Origin: Flaveria trinervia
Lineage: Eukaryota > Streptophyta > Magnoliopsida > Asterales > Asteraceae
Direction of reading: 5' to 3'
Assembly (NCBI GenBank): GCA_025506515.1
Contig: CM046444.1
Coordinates: 74,568,192 to 74,632,191, forward strand
DNA length: 64,000 nt
The notes below the pieces were generated by a model. The model saw only the letters and a program-made list of their open reading frames with translations. It searched no databases and had not been told where the DNA came from. Numbering within the stretch: position 1 is the stretch's first letter; the number at the start of each line of letters is the position of its first letter. Below are positions 52,290 to 62,528 of the stretch, in pieces. Both the position numbers and the translations under genes were made by a program.

Positions 52290-55110
52290 AAACCTTTTGG
52301 TTTGGGCCTGGTCTCATCAATAGATGGTAAACTAACAGGTTTATATGAACAACAGCCTGAGTGGAAAAAGATGGTGTAGAAGAGAGTCCTTTGGCTTGGA
52401 CCTCCTTTTCTGTGGTTTCAACATAGGAGAATCTAGTTGGTTAACTCTACCCAACAGATGTTGTACCATCATCATCAGCTGTGTCTGATTTTGTGATAAA
52501 GCTTTCAGCTCATCAGACACATTGCTAGTGGAGTTTGATAAGTCCTATGTTGCACCTTTTTCTTTTGAGCACCCTCAGCTGTCACCTGTTTAACCCCTTC
52601 CTTTTTGGATTTCTTTGAGGACTTAAGGATTACAGGATTTGATGTTGCTGATACAAATGTGGTCTCAAACTCAGTTTTCATTTTTACCATTTTCTCATTA
52701 ATTTCTTCTTTTTGTTTGAGTTTGGAACCTCTTTTGTACCAACAATCATCTGTAATGATTGAACAAACCACATACTTCACATGGTTTCTTCTTCATCTTA
52801 GGTTGATCATCAACTAAAGAGGTTAAGCAACAGAAGACTTGTTCTTTAATGCTTTGGAAGCATTGTTTGCTTTCTTGACAGCCTCTTTAGTAGTCTTCAA
52901 ACTCTTTCTACTGCAGTTTTCTTCTCTTCAGTACTGACAGCAGTTGAAGTTTGAACTTCAGGTGTTAAATCCTGCTCTCTAGTCCTTTCAGGACCTTCAG
53001 AATTAACTCCTGAGTTGATCAACTCATTAATCATGTGAATGTCAGCATTTGAACCATCAACATCAGCTGATAGGTTCAAAGAGGGCTTGATGCTGACTGC
53101 TACTTCTGATTGTATCAGAAGGTAGATCACATGATGTGATGGATTGGTTATCACTCTCACCATCAGATTCTACCTCTGCTCTTGGGGTAAAATCTGTAGG
53201 TGGAGCAGTGTGATTGTAACCAATTCCAAACTTCACATTTGAAGCAGATTGCTTACTAAGAAGCATTTCAAAACCTTTGCATGATTGTACCCATCTATCA
53301 CACTCGACCTGGGTAACTGCAAGGGTTTCTTTGAGATCTTTGTACTTCTCTAGAAGTACATCTTCTCTAGCCTTATCATCACTTATTTGGCAATTCAGTT
53401 TTAAATCTCATCATTTTTATCTTTGAGCACAAACTCAACCTCAGCTTTGTTTTTGGAAATTATTTGTTCTAGCTCAATGTTCTTATTAATTAGAGCTACA
53501 TTTGCTTCTCTAATGGAAGCAAATGCTGCTATGCATGGTTCAGAACATAATTTGGCTTTTGCCTCAGAGGATACCTGTGATACCTGAGGTGTAGAGGCAT
53601 TAGAAAATGAAGTATCAGCAGACTCCAAAGCCATAAGAGCTAGATTCCCAAAAAGACTGTCACCACCATGTTGACCAGCACCTGAGAACAGTTGATCATG
53701 ACCAGACAAGTCATCTGGTAAACTGCTCCAGTCAACAACTCTTGGGGTGAAGAAGCTGTGTTGTTGAGATTGAGGTTGTTGATGAGATTGGGATGGCTGA
53801 GGTTCTGGTAGTGCATGAGGTTGTGGTGCCATAGGAACTTGAACTTGATTTGACTGTGGCATGTAATAACAAGGGTACGGATATGGCATTTGACCCTGAG
53901 AAACAAAATATGCCAGAGATTGTTGTTGAGAATGATGACTAGAGGTGACAGGATGTTGCCCTCTGTGTTGTTGACTTTTGCCAGGAAAAGTCACAAAGGG
54001 TGCAGTGGAGTTAGATCCAGTTGATCTACACTCTCTTGCAAAGTGTCCAAGCCTTGGCATTTGTGACACCTCAACTTGCTCTTGTCAAAACCAACTTTGG
54101 TTTTGCGAGAGAGTCCTGGGAATTTTCTTCCAGTTCTTTTATAGAACTTCTGAGATCTGATATTTATCAAGGCCATTTGGCTCAAAATATCCATCTCTTC
54201 TAAGTCATCATCGCAATCCCCTTGAGATCATCCATAATGAAACATAGATTGTCATTATTACACCCAGTAAACTGACCATCAACACTCACAAATGCAGAAT
54301 CAGAAGTGCTTGAAGAGAATTAATATGCTCATCATACTGGCATTCAGATGAAGCATATTCTGACTCATGAACCACCAAGGCAGTGTTGCCTTGTACAAAG
54401 TCTTCAGTGAGCTTTCCAGATGAAGATAGCTTTCTCTTCTGTTCTATCTCTCTCTCAAAAGTGAGCAGTTTCCCATGGAGTTGGGTGAGAGATAGTTTGT
54501 CCAAACTTGCACTGGAGCGTAGGACAATAGTATATGTGTCCCATCTCTCAGGCAGTGATCTGAGAAATCTGTTATTCATCTGAATATTGGTGTATTCAAG
54601 TTTGACCATTTTAAGTTCAGAGATCAAACAAGAGAACCGCTCATATTGTTGAGTCAGTGTCTCACCCTTTCTATGAGAGAATGTCTCATATTGTTGGGCA
54701 AGAATTTCTCTATTATTTGCCAAGACCTCATCTGTTCCTCCAAATTGTTCTTTCAAGGCATTCCAAGGTCATGGGCAGTTTCATGATGCATTAGCCCAGA
54801 ATAGATTTCATTTGGCAGTGCCATGGCCAGAATTCCATGGGCTTTTGCATCAATTTCAAGCAACTTCTTATCCTCATCTGAGTATTGCACCCTCCTCTTC
54901 GGAACCATTTGATTGGTTTCCGGGTTATTTACCATAGGCTTGTGTGGACCATGTACCACTGATGTCCAACACCCTGCGCTGTTAACCGACAGGTGATGGA
55001 GCATACGTCTTTGCCATATGTTATACTCATTCCTAACCAGCATGGTGGCTTGGTTGAGGAACCAGTATTGTGAGGATCATTGGAGGGATCATTTTCATTT
55101 CAGTTCAAAA
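52290..55110 (-). pseudogene. Element A gag (frameshifted; start lost)
   Basis: The SNDPHNTGSSTKPP start region is present near 55090 but without an in-frame ATG, and a base is missing after KPP. 55043-54753 reads MLVRNEYNIWQRRMLHHLSV and SDEDKKLLEIDAKAHGILAM. 54756-54286 has RFLRSLPERWDTYTIVLRSS. 54194-53991 and 54069-53401 share the zinc knuckle at 54028-54068, split by a one-base loss. 53266-53063 has SNVKFGIGYNHTAPPTDF. 52780-52505 holds the remnant of the second knuckle region (ITDDCWYKRGSK). Confidence 0.85.
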
Positions 55111-55316
55111 ACATTTAGTTCAAGCTTTTAAAAGTTTTAGACAGACCACAACAAACTCAATGAGAACCAAGAAAAGATCTCAGGATGAATGAGCAGAAAT
55201 ATAGAAAATTCAATCTCTATAACCGTTTCTTGCAAAAACAAAAGCTAATTCAATCAAACTTAGATCTTGAATAGCAGTTTCAATGATCAATTATTAGATC
55301 GATCAATGATTAACCT

Positions 55317-55328
55317 GCTCTGATACCA
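55317..55328 (-). other. Primer-binding site of element A
   Basis: Plus strand GCTCTGATACCA, i.e. TGGTATCAGAGC (tRNA-iMet type), two bases from the LTR, exactly as in F. Confidence 0.93.
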
Positions 55329-55330
55329 TT

Positions 55331-56200
55331 TGACAGGATCAGCGATCACAAGTTTGATGTATTAGGATACAAAGCAGCGGAATACAAACAAGAATTAGAC
55401 AAATTGTAGCAAGCAATCGATTCTTGTAAGTATTAAGAGCGCATATGGTTATAGGGAGAGGATATATATTTTTGATTTCAAGGAATGTTTATAGATGTAG
55501 AATATTTCTAATCAAATCATTCGTTCATTCCATTCATTCATCATAGTTACAATAGTTGTCACTCCTTATATAGAGTGCAACAATCACTGCTGTTATCACG
55601 GAAAGTGACAACTGGCAGATCTAATACAAAAATAACTAATTCTTAACAAACTACTGAAATGTTAACAACTACTGAGAACATATCAGCGTGTTAAGTACAA
55701 AATATAAAACTACTGAAACTACAACGACTGAAGAACAAGCTCTTCAGTCGTTTTACAAAACTACTGAAACATAAAAATATAAAACTACTGAAGAAGTACT
55801 CTTCAGCAGTTGTGACAAACTACTGAGGCTTCAGTACTTGATCTTCAGACTTTGACCTTCAGGTGTTTCATCAGCTGATGACTTCAGTAGATATCATCAG
55901 CTGATGTCTTCAGTCTTTGTCATCAGACTTTGTACATCAGTTGTTGATCTTCAGCACTTGTAAACTCTTCAGCTGTTGTACTTCAGTACTTTGGTCTTTC
56001 AGCTTCAGCACTTGTGTTCTTCAGCTGTTGTACTTCAGCACTTTAGTTCTTCAGCTGTTGAAATCTTCAGCACTTGATCTTCAGCTATTGAAGTCTTCAT
56101 CACTTGTCAAACTGCTGATGAGTCTTTCAGCAGTTGTTGTGATACCATGTGGGACTTAGAGGTTTTCTGATCTTGGCTCATTGGTTCTTTTGGTCCAACA
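55331..56200 (-). repeat. 5' LTR of element A (870 bp)
   Basis: Plus-strand ends TGACAGGATCAGCG and TTGGTCCAACA, followed by TSD CAACT. TATA CCTTATATAG at 55564-55573 gives CTATATAAGG on the transcribed strand, so this LTR should have driven element A. Confidence 0.95.
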
Positions 56201-56205
56201 CAACT

Positions 56206-57000
56206 TAAGACACAAATTTTAAGAAATAATATGAATTAGTTTTAAAAAAGCTTACTCAAAGTTAATCATCCTAATAGCTGATATAAGATACTTAAATATC
56301 TGTTCATCAAAAGCTTTTGTAAACAGATTAGCATATTGTTCAATTATGTTAACTTTGACTAGTTTAATTAATCCGTTTTCAAAGTTATCTCTAATTAAAT
56401 GATACCTGATGTTAATGTGTTTTGTCCTTGAGTGCAACATTGGGTTCTCTGTGATAGAGATATCACTGTTGTTGTCTATATGATGGGAGTCTCCTTGAAG
56501 TTTAATCCATAGTCAAGCATCTGATTCGGAATCCATAGCACTTGAGCACAGTAGCTTGCAGCTGCAATGTATTCAGCTTTAGAAGTTGATGCAGAGACAC
56601 AGGATTGTTTGTTGCATTGTCATGAGACAACCCTTCCACAAAGAAACTGACATCCCCTAGATGTAGACTTTGCATTCATGTTGCAACCACTATAATCACT
56701 ATCTGTATAAGCATACAGATTGATGTCATAATTCTTAGGATACCAGAGACCAAGGGTTGAATTACCTTTGAGGTATCTTAGAATCCTTTTGATAGTGATA
56801 AGGTGAGATATCTTAGGGCTGGCTTGATATCGTGCAAAAATACATCTAGAAAACATTATATTAGGCCTACTGGCCGTAAGATACATAAGAGACCAAATCA
56901 TAGCCCTATAAAGGTATTCATCGACACACTCCCCCTCAAGATCAGGTCCAAGGGAGTGGTTTCTTGCTATGGGTGTCTTAGCAATCTTACAATAAGTCAT
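56206..57000 (-). pseudogene. Element C RNase H (broken)
   Basis: 57000-56620 reads MTYCKIAKTPIARNHSLGPD, SLMYLTASRPNIMFSRCIFA, KRILRYLKGNSTLGLWYP and YTDSDYSGCNMNAKSTSRGC. A break follows near 56620; STSKAEYIAAASYCAQVLW-like sequence is in another frame. 56440-56252 reads HSRTKHINIRYHLIRDNFEN and ANLFTKAFDEQIFKYLISA, ending AIRMINFE at the natural stop (56252). A purine-rich GAGGGGGAG lies in the coding strand at 56928-56938. Confidence 0.85.
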
Positions 57001-58270
57001 GTTGAATCTCTTAAGTACATCTTGAACATACTTTGACTAACTAATGAAGATGACATCTTCAACTTGCTTTACTTGAATTCCGATAAAGAAGTTGAGTTCC
57101 CTCGTAGCACTCATTTCAAAGTCTTTGTAGAGCTTTGTATTAGTTGAACCAAAGATGATATCATCTATATATACTTTAACTACCATTTAGTCACTTCCTT
57201 GTCATTTGATGAAGAGAGTTCCATCTATAGTATCCCTTTTCTATCAATGTTTCTAGAGATACTAAGATAGAGTCTCATACCACTTCCTAGGTGCCTGATG
57301 CAGCCCATATAGAGCTTTGTCAAGCTAGAAGAAATAATCAGTATCATCTGGATTTGCAAAACCAGGTGGTTGTTTGACATACACCTCTTTATTAATCACC
57401 CCATATAGAAAAGAACACTTGACATCAAGTTGATAGACCTTGAAGTTCTTGGGTGCAGCAAATGCCAAGAATATCCTAACAACTTCCAGTCTTGCTACAG
57501 GAGCAAAGACATCAGTGTAGTCAATTCCTTCATCTTGTGTGTATCCTTGAATAACTAGTCTAGCTTTGTTTTTTCTAACAATGCCTCTATCATCTTTCTT
57601 GTTTGTAAACACCAATTTGGTTCCTATAGTAGTCTTCCCATGAGGAAGAGGACAAAGGTTCCAAACTTTTTGCCTTTTGAACTGAAGCAGCTCCTTTTGC
57701 CTGGCTTCAATCCAACTTCCATCCTTTAGAGCCTCATCAATTTTCTTTGGCTCTATCTGAGATAAGAAACAAGAGTGAAGACAAATATTTGCTTCATGGA
57801 TTTGTCCTTTTGTTCTTACCCCTATGTCAACATCTCCTATGATGTTTGTGGTAGGGTGCGACTTGTGGATCCTTAGTTGAGAGATCATAGCAAGTTGTTG
57901 AAAGAGATCTAAATTAGAGAAATTTAGATATGGCATTGATGTTTCTCCCACCACATCAGCACACTTATCAAGAGAAACTTGATCCAATGAGTGTGTGACA
58001 TCATTGTTGTTGCTATCTATGAAGTGGTTATCAGCATCAAGAAATTCTTGATCACTATCACCACCTCTATCATTTTCTTCTACATTTGAAGTGTCTTTAT
58101 CTGGTTACGGAGCCTCTAAGCTGGAATTTGAAGGCATCCCAGATGTATAAGCTAAATTTGTTATTGTAGTGCTGATACAGACTTCATTTGTAGAAGTAGT
58201 TACAACTGGAGCCGAAGATGTGTTACTTGAAGGTCTTCTTAGCTCAAATGTTGGATCAGGATCACGTGTA
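57001..58270 (-). pseudogene. Element C reverse transcriptase and linker (frameshifted)
   Basis: 57987-57325 is open: linker LDLFQQLAMISQLRIHKSHP, NIIGDVDIGVRTKGQIHEAN, then DGSWIEARQKELLQFKRQKV, TTIGTKLVFTNKKDDRGIVR, RLVIQGYTQDEGIDYTDVFA, PVARLEVVRIFLAFAAPKNF, YQLDVKCSFLYG and EVYVKQPPGFANPDD. Downstream pieces in other frames include LDKALYGLHQAPRKWYE-like sequence, the catalytic box YIDD at 57160-57171 (Val replaced by Ile), and FEMSATRELNFFIGIQVKQ-like sequence. Stops such as CTAG in place of the KLDKA region break it. Confidence 0.85.
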
Positions 58271-59340
58271 GGTAAGATTTCTACATATCCTGAAACAGTC
58301 TCATAAGATTTGTTAAAACAGTTAGTACTAAATCAAGATCAAACAACCAATCAGGACCAAAACCAGCCACACAAGGTGTGTGTTCATTGAAAGTCACATT
58401 GGTTGACTCCTTAAGAATTCTAGTTCTGAGATTGCATACTCTATAATCCTTAGCTTGTGAAAAGTATCCAATGAAGTGTCCATCATCTGATTTCTCAGCA
58501 AATTTGGCTATTTGATCTTTGGTATTCAAGATGGTGCAAGGACATCCAAATGACTTGAGAAAACCAATGAAAGGTTTCCTCTTATGCCAAAGTTCATAAG
58601 GAGTCTTACCATGAGTCTTAACCACTAAATCTTTGTTCTGCACATAGCAGGCAGTGTTGACAACCTCTACCCAAAAGGTGATGGGCAGCTTAGAGTTAGA
58701 CAACATCGTTCTTGCAGCTTCAATTAGTGTTCTGTTTCTCATCTCAGCAACACCATTTTGTTAAGGAGTCCTGGAGCACTGTTTTGTCTTGTAATACCCT
58801 TTTTATCACAAAATGTATCAAGGAATTGGTTCTTGAATTTAGTTTCTTGATCATATCTTATGGTTTTGACCTTGTTATCACATTTATTCTCAATCTTTAA
58901 TATGAAATTCTTCAGAATCTCAAGGGTCTCATCCTTAGTTCTAAGGAAGAAAACCCAAGTGAATCTTGTAAAGTCATCTGTGATCACCAAACAATTAAAG
59001 GTCCTTCCTAGACTTATTACACTAGTGGGGCCAAAGAGATCCATTTGTAACAAGTGTAGGGGTGTAGTGATGAAATTTCTTTCCCCAGGCTTTTGAGATA
59101 CCTTATGTTGCTTCCCTTTCCGGCATGAAACACAATGATCATCACTTGTAAACTCTTTCTTTGGCATTCCAGTTACCAAATCATTCTTAATCAATTTATT
59201 CATGTTCTTAAAGTTTACATGGCACATTCTATTACGCCATAAGAAAGACTTATCACTATTTGCTTTAGATAGAAGCATGAGACTTCTCCATAGGGATATG
59301 TCTCTTGCAAATCCATCTTGTACGTGTTCCCTTTCTTGGG
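58271..59340 (-). pseudogene. Element C GAG-pre-integrase and integrase (frameshifted)
   Basis: 59278-58739 reads KSFLWRNRMCHVNFKNMNKL, DHCVSCRKGKQHKVSQKPGE (zinc cysteines), LLQMDLFGPTSVISLGRTFN (first Asp), ITDDFTRFTWVFFLRTKDE and TIRYDQETKFKNQFLD, where the second catalytic region is YDQET instead of SDNGTEF (Asp kept). A frame break at the SAPGTPQQNGV region splits off the Glu (58742: MRNRTLIEAARTMLSNSKLP; the Glu would lie just before, in AEM). 58700-58281 has FWVEVVNTACYVQNKDLVVK, PYELWHKRKPFIGFLKSFGC and DDGHFIGYFSQAKDYRVCNL, ending FGPDWLFDLD. Confidence 0.86.
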
Positions 59341-61244
59341 CTCTAAGCAGAACATGCTCATGTAGCCTTGATCTCTAGAGCCTTCTTAGCTTTTCTCTTG
59401 CTCTTTCTGATCAAGTTCTTCCTCACAAACTTGGTCATCATAGTTTTCTTCTTCTCCTCAGAAGGATAGTGACCCTTCTTAGAATCCTCCTCTTCATTCT
59501 TCTCAGAGGAATTCTTCACTATTACTTTTTTATCCTCTTCACTCAAGGGTATATGAGAGGAAGCTCATCTTCACAAGTTTCACACCTGGGTGATCTTATA
59601 GATAAGATTGTGTATGGAGGAGCTATATCATTAGATCCTAGTCCCTGCTTGTTTTGATAACACACCTTATTGTGTAGGGATGACGATAACATGTTCTTGA
59701 AGGTCTTTTCTTCAAGAACACATTTCTCTGCTCTGGCTTTGCTAATCACAAGCTCAGCCTGGCATTTAGCCAACTTAGTTATGAGATCCTTCATCTGAGT
59801 CCTATAGTTGGTGTGCTCTTGTTTTAGAACTGAAATTATTTTCTTTAAGTCTTCTATCTTTAGACTTTTAGTCTTTCTAAAATCAGCTTTTAGGATATTT
59901 AAGGACTCAAGATCAGATCTCATTTCTATGTTGTTGGACCTGTATCTTTTAACTTCAGCAATGCATTCCGGGGTACAAAGATGTTCCAATACCTTGACTT
60001 CATCATGATCTATCATTAGTTCATGATTTGGAGAGGCATCTTCCACCTGAAAGCTCTATTCAAAGCCTCTTTCTTCAACAACAACTAAAGCTTGCTTCTT
60101 TGTCTTCTTATAATAGGTGGCTTTGTCTATATAGTTTGGTCTGGATTATGCTTGGCTACCATTTGTTCTTTGTTCCTTGCACTCCCTAGAAAAGTGGCCC
60201 ATCAAGTTACAGTTGTAACACTTGACTTTGCTTTAATCCATTTCAAACTTTCCATTGGCTGCATTGTTGGGAACATCCTTCCAGTCCGCTTGTAGAGCTT
60301 CTTGCTTCTATGAGTGAGAAGAGCCATATGCTGGACTATCTCCATGTACTCCAGATCATGTAGATGGATACAATCTAGGTCTTCAAGGGTGAAGAGCAAG
60401 TTGCCACAACTTTCATCAAACACAAAGGCTTCAGAAGAACTTGGCTCTTGGAATGGGCTTCCTGAGTGTAGTTCTCTCTTGGTGTCTCAGGGTAGGTGAT
60501 GAAAGGACCCTTTTGTGAGTTGTTAGGGTAGCATATGAGATGATGTTGTGGTTGTATGCTATTCCTTTCAACCTCATGAAGGGCTGAACCCATTTCATTG
60601 CTAGAGTTTCAAGATGAACTTTGCATGTTCATCTCCATTTAGTATCCACTAAGAATACCATGTAACTCTGTCAAGGTGAGAGTCTTCAGGTTTTCAGTTC
60701 TCTTGATAACCACAGCGTAGTGTGTCTGTTGCCTAGAAAGAGAGGACATGAACTACCTTACAATATCACTATTTTCAAGAGCAACTCCACTATCCACTAG
60801 GGTGTCCACAATCTCAACATACCTGAAATATTGTTAAGTCATGGTTTCACCTGCTTTAAAGGTGAAAATTTTAAACTGCTGCTTCAGGAGATCCTACTTG
60901 TTCTCCTTGGCTTCAGAGGAACCCTTATACATCAGTTTCAATGCATCCCACATCTACTTAGCTGTTTTGCATTTCTTGAAACCTTTGTATACAGAGTTTG
61001 GAAGAGCAATCTGAAGGGCTGTCATGGCCTTCTGGTCAATCCCTACTCTCTTTCTATCTTCATCGGAGTAGTCAACCACAACCTTGGGGATCATACCACC
61101 TCTAGTAGCAGAAGAGGTGCTTGGTATGTATGGTCCATTTTCAACAGACTCTCACATTCTTGAGTCTAGAGAACTGATGAAACCTTCCATTCTTTAGCAT
61201 TAGGTGTCAAAGTCATCAAGAGTGATCAGTGGGGACTTTGTCAT
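59341..61244 (-). pseudogene. Element C gag (broken), protease region deleted
   Basis: ATG at 61244 opens MTKSPLITLDDFDT with early stops. Pieces: LKLMYKGSSEAKENK (near 60940), QFKIFTFKAGETMT, HYAVVIKRTENLKTLTLTEL (about 60720-60660), MALLTHRSKKLYKRTGRMFP (60330-60260), a damaged knuckle near 60220-60180 (VTVTxxxHFSRECK), and a coiled coil at 60046-59543 (LKIEDLKKIISVLKQEHTNY, CYQNKQGLGSNDIAPPY). About 190 nt of Lys-rich linker then joins directly to the KKGNTYKMDLQ start of GAG-pre-integrase. The second knuckle and the D-S-G protease seen in D are absent, a deletion of roughly 1 kb. Confidence 0.8.
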
Positions 61245-61355
61245 GGTTCCAGTTTCGATATTAGATTTTGGAAATGGCTACCATTTTATGAGTTAAGTGT
61301 TTTTTGTGTATGAGGGATCTTAAGATGGTGAGATCTTATATCAAGAGCCTGGAAT

Positions 61356-61367
61356 GCTATGATACCA
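61356..61367 (-). other. Primer-binding site of element C (variant)
   Basis: Plus strand GCTATGATACCA, i.e. TGGTATCATAGC, one base from the LTR end. It differs from the TGGTATCAGAGC of family 1 at one position (G to T). Confidence 0.82.
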
Positions 61368-61368
61368 A

Positions 61369-62155
61369 TGCAAGACCGGTGAAGGGTATGCATTTACAAC
61401 ACAATAACACAATGAGGAGAGTTGCTAAGAACACTTAACTAATCAAACAATTTCACTAGTTAACCTCTTCTAATGATACTAAGAACACAAGTAAATATGA
61501 GACGGAACAAGATAGCAAAATACACAAGGAGTTGGTTTTCGATATTGCAGTATATTGCTTTCTCAAGCTATATTACAAATGTTGCAAAGCATATTAGAAA
61601 GTTTCAAGTACTTGAGATTCATATACTACATCCTACACCCGACCATACTTTGAAGTCCAGCTCGATACAAGTGACTAGACACAAACAAAATCAATTGTAG
61701 AGTCAAAAGGCAGATTGCCTTTTGACTGATGACTATGACATGACATAGCTCACATCCTAATATATTACAAAAAGAATAAAGTACATCAAATAGAAACTTA
61801 CAGACTCAAGACCTCAATATATAGTTACTAAAAGTATGGACCTTTTCACCAACTTATGCAAGTTGGTGACTTTACAGAGTTGCAGCGAAAAGGGGTCCAG
61901 CTTTATGTAAAGTACATAGATAAAGCATGTATCCTGAAAGTCTTTGGAAGAAATCTGTCTTCTAGTGTTGGCTTTGGAAGATTTTGTCTTTGAAGCTTCG
62001 GAAGACATCATCTTTGGCTTCGGAAGATTTTACACTTAGAATATTTTTGTTCCTGGTGTGAAACTTCCGAAGCATTCTTCTTGAGTACATTTATGCATGC
62101 ATGAAGGAGACTTTGAGTGTTTGAGTTGTATCAGCCTTTACATTTAATTCTAACA
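61369..62155 (-). repeat. 5' LTR of element C (787 bp)
   Basis: Plus-strand ends TGCAAGACCGGTG and ATTTAATTCTAACA; on the minus strand it starts TGTTAGAATTAAATG. A self-complementary AAAAGGCA(GA)TTGCCTTTTGACT lies near 61707-61725. GCTTCGGAAGA words fill 61950-62030. The next five bases outside (GTGTG) would be the TSD, but the partner end is lost. Closest relative in the window is 14556-14669 plus 38979-39631. Confidence 0.85.
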
Positions 62156-62528
62156 GTGTGTGTGTTATGTTTTTGTGTTAGGGTTATGGTTGGTGTTAGT
62201 GTTTTGAGTGGTTAGGGTTTGTATTTGGTATTTGGGAATATGGGTATGATTATTGTTCTGATTTTTTTTAAAAGATTGAAGTGTGGGCTCATTAGAATCA
62301 AACAAATTGGGCTAACAATTGTTTGAATTTTAACAATGTGGGCTAGTTATAGATTAATAATTGGGTTGTATTTTTCTTAAAAAAAGGGATAAAAAATTGT
62401 TTGAATTTTGACCCTAGTTGCTAAGATTGCATAGAGTGATTTAAAATTATTTTTCCTGGGGGAGAATTATTTTACAATTTTTGGGGAAAATACTTTTGGG
62501 AGTATTAATTGCAATAATCAAAATAAAA
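62156..62528. other. Non-coding stretch right of element C
   Basis: AT- and GT-rich, begins GTGTGTGTGTTATG. It contains CCTGGGGGAGAATT near 62457, but a gag start rather than an LTR follows, so I do not call it a PPT. It may be leader of the next element or original target DNA. No PBS found. Confidence 0.4.

Larger units (their letters stand above)
44324..56200 (-). mobile_element. Element A: family-1 Ty1/copia element, TSD CAACT
   Basis: 11,877 bp on the minus strand with LTRs 55331-56200 and 44324-45209. The target duplication CAACT is at 44319-44323 and 56201-56205. Order is PBS, gag, protease, integrase, RT, partial RNase H, spacer, aORF, PPT. LTRs differ by about ten substitutions and a 15-bp indel by eye (about 1.2%), so it is young. 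The end of RNase H and part of the spacer are deleted. Confidence 0.95.
42251..62155 (-). mobile_element. Element C: family-2 Ty1/copia element, 3' truncated, contains element A
   Basis: On the minus strand: 5' LTR 61369-62155, PBS, gag, (protease missing), integrase, RT, RNase H ending at 56252, spacer, then, across the A insertion, aORF at 43671-42251. No 3' LTR or PPT is found before the G junction. A lies in the RNase H-aORF spacer, the same relative place where F sits in E. Net length seen is about 8 kb. Confidence 0.85.

Noticed and set aside
62156..62528. GGGGGAG at 62457 as a PPT followed by an LTR
   Set aside because: What follows is a gag start, with no TG...CA LTR; position is wrong for a PPT.
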